64,000 bases of DNA from JBBRWO01 sp964388455 (GCA_964388455.1 CAYMAN010000011.1:1-64000), one strand, 5' to 3'. Shown: positions 35,217 to 44,165, counted from the first letter of the stretch. Numbers and translations are program-made. Notes: generated by a model from the sequence alone, not told the origin.

Positions 35217-35780
35217 ATGAGCGCTCTGTCCGCGTTGCACCAGCCCGTTTCGACAGCGGATTCCAACGGCCGAGGTAATCGGCTCGCAATGATGCTCCTC
35301 GTGCCCCTCGCTGTCGTATTCGTGGCCGTCATCGCCACCTTCTATGTGTTCTTCACGGCCATTCAGGTCGATGGTACGTCCATGTTGCCAACGCTGCGCG
35401 ACCAGGACAGGGTTCTGCTCACCCATGGCTATCCGGTACCCGCACGGGGCGACGTTGTTTCAGTTCGGGCGAGAGCCAACGGACTATCCGAAGACATCAT
35501 CAAGCGGGTGATCGCGCTCCCGGGTGATTCGGTTGAGATTCGGGCCGACATCGCATACGTCAACGGAGTCCGTGAGCCTGATTTCGGTCAGCGAATCATC
35601 GCTGACTACGCCGTCGACGCGTCCGCTCAGGTGGTCCCTGAGGGCATGCTGTATGTCATGGGTGATAATCGCGCAGCATCAGAGGACAGCCGGTTCATCG
35701 GACCGATCGAGCAGTCGGGAGTGACGGGACGCGCGGTAGCCGTCTTCAGTCCCGTGACCCGAATCCGGATAGTGCACTAG
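35217..35780 (+). CDS. lepB: Signal peptidase I (first copy)
   Basis: Membrane serine protease that cleaves signal peptides of exported proteins. One N-terminal membrane helix (about residues 24-48), nucleophile Ser55 in DGTSMLPTL, general base Lys96 in IIKRVIALPGD and the GDNRAASEDSR box are intact. 187 residues. ATG 35217 starts one base after the ftsY stop with GGGAGAG upstream. It sits between the SRP receptor and SRP genes, an arrangement that groups targeting with cleavage. Confidence 0.92.
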   Translation: MSALSALHQPVSTADSNGRGNRLAMMLLVPLAVVFVAVIATFYVFFTAIQVDGTSMLPTLRDQDRVLLTHGYPVPARGDVVSVRARANGLSEDIIKRVIALPGDSVEIRADIAYVNGVREPDFGQRIIADYAVDASAQVVPEGMLYVMGDNRAASEDSRFIGPIEQSGVTGRAVAVFSPVTRIRIVH

Positions 35781-35792
35781 GAAGGACCACGT

Positions 35793-37124
35793 ATGTTTGA
35801 CAATCTCTCGGACCGGCTTCAGTCGGTCTTTGCGAACCTGACCAGCAAGGGCCGCCTGACCGAGGCCGACGTCGACGCCGCCATGCGCGAGATTCGAATG
35901 GCGCTGCTCGAAGCCGACGTCAACTTCAAGGTAGTGAAAGAGTTCGTGGCGCGCATCCGTGAGCGCGCCGTCGGCACCGACGTGATGAAGTCGCTGACTC
36001 CAGGTCAGATGGTCGTCAAGATCGTGGTAGACGAGCTCACCACGCTCCTGGGAGGCACCGGCTCACAGTTGGTGCTCTCCAGTCGCATCCCCAACGTGAT
36101 CATGCTCGTCGGTCTGCAAGGCGCCGGCAAGACGACCGCGACGGCGAAGCTCGCCAACCTACTGCGCAAGCAAGGTAAGCACCCGCTCATGGTCGCGTGT
36201 GACGTCTACCGGCCGGCCGCCATCGACCAGCTCGAGGCGCTCGGTCGTGAACTCGACATTCCGGTCTACCGCGGCGAAGGCGAGGATCCGGTCGCCATCG
36301 CGAAGGCCGGCGTCCGCTACGCGATCGACCACCTCCGTGATCTCGTCATCGTCGATACGGCAGGGCGTCTGCACGTGGACGAAGACATGATGAACGAAGC
36401 CGCTGCCATCCGGGACGCGATCAGACCCGACCAGATCCTGATGGTTGTGGATGCCATGACCGGCCAAGACGCTGTCAACGTCGCCGCCGCGTTCGCCGAG
36501 AAGGTCGACTTCGACGGTGTCATCATGAGCAAACTCGATGGTGACGCTCGCGGAGGTGCCGCACTCTCGATCCGCCAGGTCACCGGCAAACCGATCAAGT
36601 TCGCATCGCTCGGCGAGAAGACCGACGCTCTCGAACAGTTCTATCCCGACCGCATGGCCAAGCGCATCCTGGGAATGGGCGATGTCATTTCGCTTATCGA
36701 GAAGGCACAGGAGGCCGGAGCCGCCGAGGTCGATGCCGAGACGGCCGAACGTATGCGCAAGGCGGAATTCACCCTCAATGACTTCCTGAGCCAGATCAAG
36801 CAGGTCCGCAAGATGGGTGGCATCGGCTCGATCCTCAAGTCATTGCCTGGTGCAGGCAAGATCAAGGGGCTTGAAGGCGATGTCGATGAAGGCGCCCTCG
36901 ACAAGGTCGAGGCGATCATCTTCTCCATGACCGCTGCGGAGCGGGGCAAACCAGCCCTCATCAATGGGTCGAGACGCGAGCGGATCGCACGCGGCGCGGG
37001 CGTCGAGGTGTTTGACGTGAACCAGCTTCTCAAGCAGTTCGCCGAGACCCGAAAGCTCATGAAGCAGTTCCAGTCGCAGAGCGGCAAAGGCAAAAAGCGC
37101 ATGCGCTTTCCAGGGATGCAGTGA
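35793..37124 (+). CDS. ffh: Signal recognition particle protein Ffh
   Basis: Protein subunit of SRP that binds signal sequences and 4.5S RNA. N domain, G domain with GLQGAGKTTT (from residue 107), DVYRPAAIDQL, DTAGR and SKLDGDARGG, and a methionine-bearing M domain (about 300-443) ending in a basic KGKKRMRFPGM tail. 443 residues. It follows lepB after 12 bases, with AGGA upstream. Confidence 0.97.
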   Translation: MFDNLSDRLQSVFANLTSKGRLTEADVDAAMREIRMALLEADVNFKVVKEFVARIRERAVGTDVMKSLTPGQMVVKIVVDELTTLLGGTGSQLVLSSRIPNVIMLVGLQGAGKTTATAKLANLLRKQGKHPLMVACDVYRPAAIDQLEALGRELDIPVYRGEGEDPVAIAKAGVRYAIDHLRDLVIVDTAGRLHVDEDMMNEAAAIRDAIRPDQILMVVDAMTGQDAVNVAAAFAEKVDFDGVIMSKLDGDARGGAALSIRQVTGKPIKFASLGEKTDALEQFYPDRMAKRILGMGDVISLIEKAQEAGAAEVDAETAERMRKAEFTLNDFLSQIKQVRKMGGIGSILKSLPGAGKIKGLEGDVDEGALDKVEAIIFSMTAAERGKPALINGSRRERIARGAGVEVFDVNQLLKQFAETRKLMKQFQSQSGKGKKRMRFPGMQ

Positions 37125-37131
37125 TACCCCT

Positions 37132-37160
37132 TTGACCCACTAGTACTACTGCAGTAGAAT
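37132..37160 (+). promoter_or_regulatory. Promoter of the rpsP operon
   Basis: TTGACC (37132-37137) and TAGAAT (37155-37160) are separated by exactly 17 bases. It is the best-matched consensus promoter in the window and begins eight bases after the ffh stop. Confidence 0.75.
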
Positions 37161-37225
37161 ATGCAACCGCTTTGCTTGCATGAAGTGCGGCCGAATCGCG
37201 GCCGCTTTAACCGGAGGTGAACCTG

Positions 37226-37726
37226 TTGGCAGTCAAGATCCGTCTTGCGCGTCACGGTGCCAAGAAGGCGCCGTTCTACCGCGTCGTAGTCGCTGACGGT
37301 CGCGCTCGTCGCGACGGCCGTTTCATCGAGATCGTGGGTCGCTACAACCCGCGCACGGTTCCGTCGTTCGTCGAGCTCGATCTCGAGAAGGTCGATGCAT
37401 GGATCGCTAAGGGAGCCCAGCCCACCGAGGCTGCCGGCAAGCTTATCGCCATCGCTCGCGGTGACAAGACCGTGCCCGAGACCGCCGAGAAGCTCTCGAA
37501 GAAGGCCGTGCAGAAGGCCGCCGACGAGGTAAAGGCCGCTGAGGCCGCTGCTGCCAAGGCCGTCGAGGAGGCCGCTGCCGCCAAGGCTGCTGCCGAGGAG
37601 GCCAAGGCCGCTGAGGCTGCCGCCGCCGCTGAGGCCGCCGCCGCTGAGGCAGAGCCCGCCGCTGACGCCGAGGTCGCGGAGGAGGCTGCCGAGGAGGCTG
37701 CCCCCGCCGAGGCTGACGCCGAGTAG
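37226..37726 (+). CDS. rpsP: 30S ribosomal protein bS16 with long Ala/Glu tail
   Basis: Small-subunit assembly protein. The first 85 residues are ordinary bS16 (AVKIRLARHGAKKAPFYRVVVAD). They are followed by about 75 residues made almost only of Ala, Glu, Lys and Asp, roughly doubling the usual length to 166. TTG 37226 is taken as start because GGAGGTGA ends five bases upstream and the protein then begins MAVKIRL; GTG 37217 lies within the ribosome site itself. The operon continues with khpA, rimM, trmD and lepB. Confidence 0.94.
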   Translation: MAVKIRLARHGAKKAPFYRVVVADGRARRDGRFIEIVGRYNPRTVPSFVELDLEKVDAWIAKGAQPTEAAGKLIAIARGDKTVPETAEKLSKKAVQKAADEVKAAEAAAAKAVEEAAAAKAAAEEAKAAEAAAAAEAAAAEAEPAADAEVAEEAAEEAAPAEADAE

Positions 37727-37738
37727 CGGACGCCCTCC

Positions 37739-37987
37739 ATGGCTGCCGGTACCGACACAGAGGCTCTGGTCCGCTACCTGGTGATGTCGCTCGTCGACTC
37801 ACCTGATGCGGTAACGATCGAGGTCAAGGATACCGATGAGGCCCTTACCTTCGAGATCACGCTCGATCCTGCTGACGTCGGTAAGGTGATCGGCCGTCAG
37901 GGCCGTATCATCAAAGCCATTCGTACGCTGACCCGCGCGGCGGGCAGCACGGGCGACAAGCAGGTCGAGGTCGAAGTCCTCGGCTAA
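37739..37987 (+). CDS. khpA: KH-domain RNA-binding protein KhpA
   Basis: Small RNA-binding protein of 82 residues with a single KH domain; the GKVIGRQGRIIKAIRT loop is the RNA-contacting GxxG motif. It normally works with KhpB/EloR in cell elongation or sRNA control; khpB is not in this window. Conserved position between rpsP and rimM. No clear ribosome site, so it is probably coupled to rpsP. Confidence 0.92.
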   Translation: MAAGTDTEALVRYLVMSLVDSPDAVTIEVKDTDEALTFEITLDPADVGKVIGRQGRIIKAIRTLTRAAGSTGDKQVEVEVLG

Positions 37988-37989
37988 GC

Positions 37990-38523
37990 ATGGCTTCTGA
38001 CGTATTTGTCCCGCTTGCGCGGGTCGTAAAGACGCACGGAATCAAAGGGGAGGTATCTGTGGCTCCGGCCGCAGACCTTCCCTTTGCGCCGCCCTTAGGG
38101 CTGTGGGTCTGGTTCACTCCGCCGCCCGCCGGCGTGAAGCCCGGACGCATCGAGTCGGTGCGACGCGGACCCAAGGGCCCGCTCGTCAAGGTGAGCGGTA
38201 TCGACGACCTCACCACATCACACAAACTGCTCGGCTGCTCGCTCATGGTTCGTGAGAGCGATCTGCCTGTTGGCTGGGATGAGGTCGAAGAGGAGTTCTC
38301 GGCTGACGGTATGCACGTGGACGACGTCAACCGTGGATATCTCGGCGAGATCGTCGAGACGATCGTGACCGGAGCCAATGACGTCTGGGTGATCGAGGGC
38401 CCACTCGGCGAGGTTCTGCTGCCGGTGATCGATCAGGTCGTGCTCAAGATCGATGAGCGCTCACGCAGGATCACCGTGCGTGCGATGGAAGGCCTGTTGC
38501 CGGATGAGGGGGAGACGGCGTGA
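37990..38523 (+). CDS. rimM: Ribosome maturation factor RimM
   Basis: Assists assembly of the 30S head, binding uS19. N-terminal beta-barrel begins LARVVKTHGIKGEVSV, and the C-terminal PRC-barrel domain contains GYLGEIVETIVTGANDVWVI and EVLLPVIDQVV. 177 residues. It starts two bases after khpA and overlaps trmD (GTGA). Confidence 0.93.
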   Translation: MASDVFVPLARVVKTHGIKGEVSVAPAADLPFAPPLGLWVWFTPPPAGVKPGRIESVRRGPKGPLVKVSGIDDLTTSHKLLGCSLMVRESDLPVGWDEVEEEFSADGMHVDDVNRGYLGEIVETIVTGANDVWVIEGPLGEVLLPVIDQVVLKIDERSRRITVRAMEGLLPDEGETA

Positions 38524-39293
38524 TCATCGACATCGTCTCGATCTTCCCGGGCATGTTCGAAGGCCCGCTCAACACGTCTATCGTCGGATTGGCACGCGAG
38601 CGCGGCTTGCTTGAAGTCCGCTGTCACGACCTGCGCGACTGGACCCACGACAAGCACCGCTCCACCGACGATAGCCCGTACGGCGGCGGTCCCGGCATGG
38701 TCATGAAGCCACAGCCGCTCTTCGAGTCTGTGGATGCCGTACAGGCGCTGGAAGATGATCCGGGTCGAGTCATCTTCTTCACCCCCGCCGGCGTCCCGTT
38801 CACGCAGTCCGTCGCCGAGGAGCTTGCGGGTGAGGAGCGACTCGTGATGGTGTGCGGTCGCTACGAAGGGTTCGACGAACGGGCACTTTCGTTGGCCGAC
38901 CTCGAGTTGTCCATCGGCGATTATGTGCTCACCGGTGGCGAGCTGCCTGCGATGGTCGTGGTCGACGCCGTCTCACGTCTGCTGCCCGGCGTCTTGGGTC
39001 ATGAGGATTCTGCATCGGATGAATCGTTTTCTGATGGACTTCTGGAATACCCGCAGTACACCCGCCCGGCAGTGTATCGTGGCTACGAGGTGCCGGAGGT
39101 ACTGCGCAGTGGGGATCATCCTCGAGTCGCAGCGTGGCGACGTGAGCAATCGATTCTGAAGACCGCTCGCATTCGACCGGAACTGCTGGCACACGCATCT
39201 CTCACTGACGCCGAACTACGCATCGCACAAGAAGAACTGAATCGGCTCGACTCTGGGGCATCGCGTTCGGATCGAGACGGCTACACCACCTGA
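38520..39293 (+). CDS. trmD: tRNA (guanine-N1)-methyltransferase TrmD
   Basis: Makes m1G37 in tRNAs, protecting against frameshifts. SPOUT-fold knot motifs are present: DDSPYGGGPGMVMKP, VCGRYEGFDERA, SIGDYVLTGGE and the C-terminal RPAVYRGYEVPEVL. GTG 38520 with GGGGGAG five bases upstream; 257 residues with a slightly extended tail. Confidence 0.96.
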   Translation: MIIDIVSIFPGMFEGPLNTSIVGLARERGLLEVRCHDLRDWTHDKHRSTDDSPYGGGPGMVMKPQPLFESVDAVQALEDDPGRVIFFTPAGVPFTQSVAEELAGEERLVMVCGRYEGFDERALSLADLELSIGDYVLTGGELPAMVVVDAVSRLLPGVLGHEDSASDESFSDGLLEYPQYTRPAVYRGYEVPEVLRSGDHPRVAAWRREQSILKTARIRPELLAHASLTDAELRIAQEELNRLDSGASRSDRDGYTT

Positions 39294-39315
39294 CGAGTAC
39301 AGGAAGGCACCACGA

Positions 39316-39876
39316 ATGAGCAATGGAGACAGCGGAGAGCAGTCGTTCGGGCGGTGGCTCATCGAGACCGTCCTGCTGGTTGTTCTGGCACTCGTTCTCG
39401 CCCAGGGCATCAAGGCGTTTCTCGTCCAGCCGTTCGTCATCCCGTCGGGTTCCATGATTCCGACGATCCAGGAGCGAGACCGCATCCTCGCCGAGAAGGT
39501 TAGCTATCGGTTCGTTCGTGACCCTGAGCGGCTTGACGTGGTGGTCTTCGAGAACCCGACCGGAGATCCGGCGGCACCGATTCTGATCAAGAGGCTCATC
39601 GCCGTAGGCGGTCAGACGATCGATCTGCGTGAGGGTGTCGTGTACATAGACGATGTCGCGCTCGACGAGCCCTACACCCACGGTCTGCCGAGCGAGCCGC
39701 AGAACCCACAGATCACGTATCCCTTCACCATTCCGGCGGGCTACTACTGGATGATGGGGGATAACCGCACAAACAGCGGTGACAGCCGCCAGTTCGGTCC
39801 CGTGGCAAAGAGCGCAGTTCTTGGCCACGCGGTGTGGACGTACTGGCCTCCCAAGGCGTTCAATGCGCTGAACTAG
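39316..39876 (+). CDS. lepB: Signal peptidase I (second copy)
   Basis: Second, divergent signal peptidase of 186 residues. One membrane helix (about 12-34), nucleophile Ser46 in PSGSMIPTI, base Lys92 in LIKRLIAVGG, and MGDNRTNSGDSRQFG. AGGAAGG lies before the ATG. The trmD-lepB-rplS-rnhB order is common in actinobacteria and Firmicutes, so this may be the ancestral copy and the one beside ffh the extra. Confidence 0.93.
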   Translation: MSNGDSGEQSFGRWLIETVLLVVLALVLAQGIKAFLVQPFVIPSGSMIPTIQERDRILAEKVSYRFVRDPERLDVVVFENPTGDPAAPILIKRLIAVGGQTIDLREGVVYIDDVALDEPYTHGLPSEPQNPQITYPFTIPAGYYWMMGDNRTNSGDSRQFGPVAKSAVLGHAVWTYWPPKAFNALN

Positions 39877-39894
39877 CGCAATCAAAGTTCGGCA

Positions 39895-39924
39895 TTGCCT
39901 CGGCCACGGCGGGTGGTCTATACT
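39895..39924 (+). promoter_or_regulatory. Promoter of rplS
   Basis: TTGCCT (39895-39900) and TATACT (39919-39924) with an 18-base spacer, about 70 bases before rplS. Confidence 0.6.
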
Positions 39925-39995
39925 ACCAACTCGCGCCTGTCACCAGACGCAGACGGTTTTGCGAGTCCGACTCAAAGAACAGGAACCACAGGAAC

Positions 39996-40340
39996 ATGGA
40001 TATCATTCGCGCTATCGAACAGCAGCAGATCCGTGAGGACCTGCCTGAGGTCAACGTCGGCGATTCTGTGAAGGTCCACTACAAGATCATCGAGGGTACC
40101 CGCGAGCGTACCCAGGTGTTCCAAGGTGTCGTCATCCGTCGCCACGGTGCCGGCAACCGTGAGACGTTCACGGTTCGCAAGATCTCCTTCGGCGTCGGCG
40201 TCGAGAGGACCATCCCGGTCCACTCGCCCAAGATCGACAAGATCGAGGTGCTCAGCCACGGCAAGGTCCGTCGCAGCAAGCTCTACTTCCTGCGCGACAA
40301 GGTCGGCAAGGCAGCTCGCCTCCGCGAAAAGGGCTTCTAG
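39996..40340 (+). CDS. rplS: 50S ribosomal protein bL19
   Basis: Large-subunit protein at the subunit interface, 114 residues. VNVGDSVKVHYKIIEGTRERTQVFQGVVI and the basic GKVRRSKLYFLRDKVGKAARLREK are typical. ATG 39996 fits the family N-terminus; an in-frame start at 39834 lies inside lepB. A terminator hairpin follows. Confidence 0.97.
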   Translation: MDIIRAIEQQQIREDLPEVNVGDSVKVHYKIIEGTRERTQVFQGVVIRRHGAGNRETFTVRKISFGVGVERTIPVHSPKIDKIEVLSHGKVRRSKLYFLRDKVGKAARLREKGF

Positions 40341-40392
40341 GCCAACCCGCCGAGAAGACCGCCATCTCATGAAGGTGGCACAGATGAGATCA

Positions 40393-40431
40393 ACGAACGG
40401 AGCGCGCTCACCCGAGTGGCGCTCCGTTCGT
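40393..40431 (+). terminator. Hairpin after rplS
   Basis: A perfect 13-bp inverted repeat (40393-40405 and 40419-40431) with a 13-base loop lies about 50 bases after rplS, just before rnhB. Confidence 0.65.
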
Positions 40432-40454
40432 CGTACTCCGGCGGGCAGGCATTC

Positions 40455-41246
40455 TTGAGTGGCAACAAGGATCACCCCAGCGTCGCTGAGATTCGCTCAC
40501 TGCTTGCAGGAGCCGAAGGGCAAGCGTTGCGCACGCTTCTGGTGCTTCACGGCGACGACGGCCGAGCGGGAGTCGTTGATGCGTGCAAGCGTGCACGGAC
40601 GCGCGACCGTGCTCGCAAGGCCGAGCGCGACCGCACCGCACAGATGTACGAGCTCGAGCGCACACTGTACGCATCCGGATTTGTCGCTGTGGCCGGCGTC
40701 GACGAGGTCGGGCGCGGTGCTCTGGCAGGCCCGGTGTCGGCGGGAGCGGTGATACTGTCGGTCGATGACCCGATCCTCGGGCTCAACGACAGCAAGAAGC
40801 TTTCACCTGTCAGACGTGAGGAACTCGCTACCGTTATTCGCGAACGCGCTCTTGCAGTCGGCGTGGGACACGCGGCTGCATCTGACATCGATGCCAGCGG
40901 TCTGGCCCTTGCTCTGCGCAAGGCGATTCACGCGGCACTTCAGCAGCTCATTTCGGTTCCTGACCACGTCATCATCGACGGCGTACCGCTGGGTCTGCAC
41001 GAATCGGAGACGGCTGTGGTCAAGGGCGATGCGAAGGTAGCCGCAGTGGCCGCAGCTTCTATAGTGGCGAAGGTTGCGCGAGACGCCCTCATGCGCGAAG
41101 CGGCAGTCCTGTATCCCGAATACGGCTTCGACATCAACAAGGGCTACGGAACGGCCGAGCACATCGCCGCCGTCGCCCAGCTGGGGCCTTGTGAACTGCA
41201 TCGCCGGACGTTCTGCGGCGGGGGAGGCAACCCGACGCTTTTCTGA
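40455..41246 (+). CDS. rnhB: Ribonuclease HII
   Basis: Removes RNA from RNA-DNA hybrids and initiates ribonucleotide excision. GVDEVGRGALAGPV carries the catalytic Asp-Glu pair, with LNDSKKLS, VIIDGVPL and INKGYGTAEH later. The roughly 70-residue helical N-terminal extension (SVAEIRSLL ... YELERTLYASG) resembles that of Bacillus RnhB. TTG 40455 is the probable start, but a downstream ATG near 40645 would give only the catalytic core; the extension's family match favours the longer form of 263 residues. Confidence 0.9.
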   Translation: MSGNKDHPSVAEIRSLLAGAEGQALRTLLVLHGDDGRAGVVDACKRARTRDRARKAERDRTAQMYELERTLYASGFVAVAGVDEVGRGALAGPVSAGAVILSVDDPILGLNDSKKLSPVRREELATVIRERALAVGVGHAAASDIDASGLALALRKAIHAALQQLISVPDHVIIDGVPLGLHESETAVVKGDAKVAAVAAASIVAKVARDALMREAAVLYPEYGFDINKGYGTAEHIAAVAQLGPCELHRRTFCGGGGNPTLF

Positions 41247-41357
41247 CAGGCGCGCCAGAAGCGGCGAGGAGTCTTCGGCTCGATCCGTCTGGCCGGTAAA
41301 GTTCTCGGAAGGTCCGAGTAATGGCCGCGTGCGAGATTCTTCTCGGAGGTGGTCATG

Positions 41358-41726
41358 ATGACCGAGAAGAGCAAACGGCTGGGGGAGCGCGGCGAAGACG
41401 CCGCTGTCGCCTATCTGCAGCGAACCGGATTCACTATCGTTGAGCGCAATTGGCGTTGTCCGTCAGGTGAGATCGACATCATCGCGCTCGATGCCGACGT
41501 CCTCGTGTTATGCGAGGTGAAGACCCGCAAGGGGGTGGCCAAGGGCACACCCGAGGACGCCGTCACGCCCGCGAAGCAGAAGCGCTACAAGCGACTGGCG
41601 GCAGCGTATGTTCAATTCGCCGGTCTCGATGCTGTCCAGATCAGATTCGACGTCATAACTCTGCTGGTTCTGGCCGAGGATAGGGCGCTCCTTAGGCATC
41701 ACCGCGCAGCGTTCGTGGCGGAGTAG
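41358..41726 (+). CDS. YraN/UPF0102 family nuclease-like protein
   Basis: Protein of 122 residues with the endonuclease-like fold of the family: GERGEDAAVAYLQRTGF, NWRCPSGEIDIIALD and LCEVKTRKG give the E...D...ExK pattern of restriction-like nucleases. GGAGGTGG precedes two possible starts, ATG 41355 and ATG 41358. Conserved between rnhB and comM in many bacteria; its role is not known, though recombination or transformation is suspected from neighbours. Confidence 0.88.
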   Translation: MTEKSKRLGERGEDAAVAYLQRTGFTIVERNWRCPSGEIDIIALDADVLVLCEVKTRKGVAKGTPEDAVTPAKQKRYKRLAAAYVQFAGLDAVQIRFDVITLLVLAEDRALLRHHRAAFVAE

Positions 41727-41729
41727 ACC

Positions 41730-43217
41730 ATGACTCAGTGTTGCGTGCACGCCGTCACGGTATTCGGGCTTGAGGTGCTCCCGGTCGATGTCGAGGTCGA
41801 TGTGGGCGCAGGCCTGCCGTCGTTCGCGATCGTCGGGCTGCCCGATCTAGCCGTGCTTGAGGCCCGCGAAAGAGTACGCTCCGCGGTGCGTGCTTCAGGC
41901 TTCGAAGTTCCGAACTCCCGCATCGTCGTCAACCTCGCCCCTGGACCTGTGCGAAAGCACGGCACCGGTTTCGATCTTGCGATTGCCCTCGGGCTTCTCA
42001 TCGCCACCGGCCAGATACCGCGTGCGGTGATCGAAGGGTGTGTGGTGGTCGGTGAACTGTCTCTGGATGGGTCGGTTCGCTCCGTTCCGGGCATGCTCGC
42101 GTACGCTCTGGCGGCCCGTGACGCACGACGTGCGCTGCTCGGACCGATAGGACTTGGTGCAGCGGAGCACCTTGATGGCCTTGAGTATCGGGAGATCACG
42201 CACCTCAGGCAGGTGCGGACTGTTTCGCTGGTCAATCGATCATCGGAGGTTCATTTGCGCTCGCCGGTGTGCCGAGACGCGACGGACTTCCATGAGATCG
42301 TTGGACACGAACAAGCGAAACGCGCACTGCTCATCGCGGCGGCCGGAGGCCACAACGTTCTGATGGTGGGTCCGCCGGGTTCCGGCAAGACGATGCTCGC
42401 CCGCAGACTCCCCTCGATACTGCCGCCGCTAGACGATCAGGAGCGCCTGGAGACTGCAGTGGTCCATTCGATCGCCGGTCTTGAGGAGTCCGACGCACTG
42501 GAGGGCGTGCGCCCGTTTCGGGCACCACACCATTCTGCGTCAATAGCGGGGCTGGTAGGCGGCGGGTCTCCTGCCCGGCCCGGAGAGGCGTCGCTGGCAC
42601 ACAACGGGGTGCTGTTCCTCGACGAGATGCCGGAGTTCGGCCCCGCGTCATTGCAGGCGCTCCGACAGCCAATGGAGGACGGTGTCGTCACCTTGGTTCG
42701 CGTCGAAGGTCGAATGCGGTTTCCATCTCGGTTCTCACTTGTGGGCGCAGCGAACCCGTGTCCATGCGGATTTCGTGGCGACCGCGCTCGTTCATGTACG
42801 TGCACACCTGGAGTGGCGGCGCGATATCTCACTAGGATCGGTGGCCCGCTGATCGACCGAATCGATCTCGTTTTCGATGTCGACCGGGTCGATCCCGGTC
42901 TCCTTCTAAGAGAGTCGGGAGGATCATCTTCAGCTGCGATGCGAGTGCAGGTACTTGAGTCGCGTGAGCGAGCGGTAGCGCGTGGGCTTGGGCCAACCGC
43001 ATCGCTTCAGGGCGTAGCGCTGCTCAGAGCATGCCGTCTCGACGGGGCGGGCGCCCGGCAACTCGAGGCCGCTGCGCGCATGAAACATCTGTCCGGGCGG
43101 GGAGTGACGCGGTTGCTTCGAGTTGCTCGCACAGTGGCTGACCTCGATTGTTCCGAGCGAGTGAGAGTTGACCACATTTCCGAGGCGTTGGGTTTCAGGG
43201 CGAAGGAGGATTGCTGA
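41730..43217 (+). CDS. comM: ComM/YifB family Mg-chelatase-like AAA+ ATPase
   Basis: AAA+ helicase of 495 residues; in Vibrio and relatives ComM drives branch migration during natural transformation. A ChlI-like N-terminal domain (VEVDVGAGLPSFAIVGLPD) precedes the ATPase with Walker A GPPGSGKTM (from residue 214), Walker B LFLDEMPEF, and the cysteine motif NPCPCGF with CTCTP. It is followed immediately by dprA, another transformation or recombination gene. Whether this organism is competent cannot be told. Confidence 0.92.
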   Translation: MTQCCVHAVTVFGLEVLPVDVEVDVGAGLPSFAIVGLPDLAVLEARERVRSAVRASGFEVPNSRIVVNLAPGPVRKHGTGFDLAIALGLLIATGQIPRAVIEGCVVVGELSLDGSVRSVPGMLAYALAARDARRALLGPIGLGAAEHLDGLEYREITHLRQVRTVSLVNRSSEVHLRSPVCRDATDFHEIVGHEQAKRALLIAAAGGHNVLMVGPPGSGKTMLARRLPSILPPLDDQERLETAVVHSIAGLEESDALEGVRPFRAPHHSASIAGLVGGGSPARPGEASLAHNGVLFLDEMPEFGPASLQALRQPMEDGVVTLVRVEGRMRFPSRFSLVGAANPCPCGFRGDRARSCTCTPGVAARYLTRIGGPLIDRIDLVFDVDRVDPGLLLRESGGSSSAAMRVQVLESRERAVARGLGPTASLQGVALLRACRLDGAGARQLEAAARMKHLSGRGVTRLLRVARTVADLDCSERVRVDHISEALGFRAKEDC

Positions 43218-43218
43218 C

Positions 43219-44121
43219 GTGACGGTCATAGAGGCGGCGCCATTGCGGTTCGAGCTGAGTCGCAGCGACTGCGGGTACCCGGTTGCGCTTGCGGCCACGG
43301 AGTACGCGCCGGAACGGCTGTACGGAATCGGCGACCCCGCTGCGCTGGTAACCGGGTTCTCTGTTGTCGGAGCTCGGAAGGCGACACCGTACGGCCTTCA
43401 GGCGGCTGACCTGTTCGCTGGGTGGGCCGCGCGGTCAGGGTACACGATCGTCTCGGGAGGTGCGATCGGTTGCGACCAGGCCGCTCATCGAGCCGCCCTG
43501 GCGAACAGAGGAAGTACCGTGGCGGTTCTTGGGTGTGGTGCGGATATCGCGTACCCACGTGGCGCCGCACGACTCCTGGATGCGATCGCGCACAACGGTG
43601 CCGTGGTCTCTGAGCATCCGTGGGGAACGCCTCCCGCAAAGTGGAGGTTTCGCACCCGCAATCGCCTGATTGCAGGACTTTCGGCAGTGCTGCTCGTGGT
43701 AGAGGCGGGGTTACCGAGCGGCACCTTTGCAACTGCGGACTACGCACTCGACGCGGGGCGTGAGGTTCTGGTGGTGCCCGGTTCGATCTTTGCGCCGGAA
43801 TGTCGTGGCGCAAATCGTCTCCTGCGACAAGGCGCACAGCCCGTGACGGATGTGTCGGAGCTCGCAGCGGCGCTTCAGGATTGTCTCGGGCCTGCTCGCG
43901 ACGCAGCGGGTGTGCAATGGACCCTTGACGGTGTCGCGCCGACGGGGGATGCCGTGTTGGCGGCTGTTCGGACCGCACATATGCGGCCGGACGACATCGC
44001 AAGAGCGCTGTCGATGGACATCGTCACGGTTGCACGGCGCATAGGGAGACTGGAGCTCGACGGACTGATCGTTCGCTTTTCCGACGGCAGATATGGCGCC
44101 ACGCCGCCCCGCGCCACTTGA
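43219..44121 (+). CDS. dprA: DNA processing protein DprA
   Basis: Binds single-stranded DNA and loads RecA. Rossmann-like core: VVGARKATPYG, SGGAIGCDQAAHRAAL (usually GID), GCGADIAYP, SEHPWGTPP and the VVEAGLPSGTFATADYAL helix. A C-terminal winged helix (about 240-295) is present; the N-terminal SAM domain seen in some homologues is missing or reduced, giving 300 residues. GTG 43219 with AAGGAGGA eight bases upstream; the longer ATG 43168 lies inside comM. Confidence 0.92.
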   Translation: MTVIEAAPLRFELSRSDCGYPVALAATEYAPERLYGIGDPAALVTGFSVVGARKATPYGLQAADLFAGWAARSGYTIVSGGAIGCDQAAHRAALANRGSTVAVLGCGADIAYPRGAARLLDAIAHNGAVVSEHPWGTPPAKWRFRTRNRLIAGLSAVLLVVEAGLPSGTFATADYALDAGREVLVVPGSIFAPECRGANRLLRQGAQPVTDVSELAAALQDCLGPARDAAGVQWTLDGVAPTGDAVLAAVRTAHMRPDDIARALSMDIVTVARRIGRLELDGLIVRFSDGRYGATPPRAT

Positions 44122-44165
44122 TGCCCGCGATACACTGATGCGAGTCACCGCGACAGAGGAGTACC

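Noticed and set aside
37480..37720. Repetitive GC-rich stretch considered as a repeat element
   Set aside because: It is in frame and encodes the Ala/Glu tail of bS16; it is a codon-level repeat, not a mobile or CRISPR repeat.
41730..44121. comM-dprA considered as part of a defence island
   Set aside because: Both are core genes in this conserved order with rnhB and yraN; no defence effector is adjacent.
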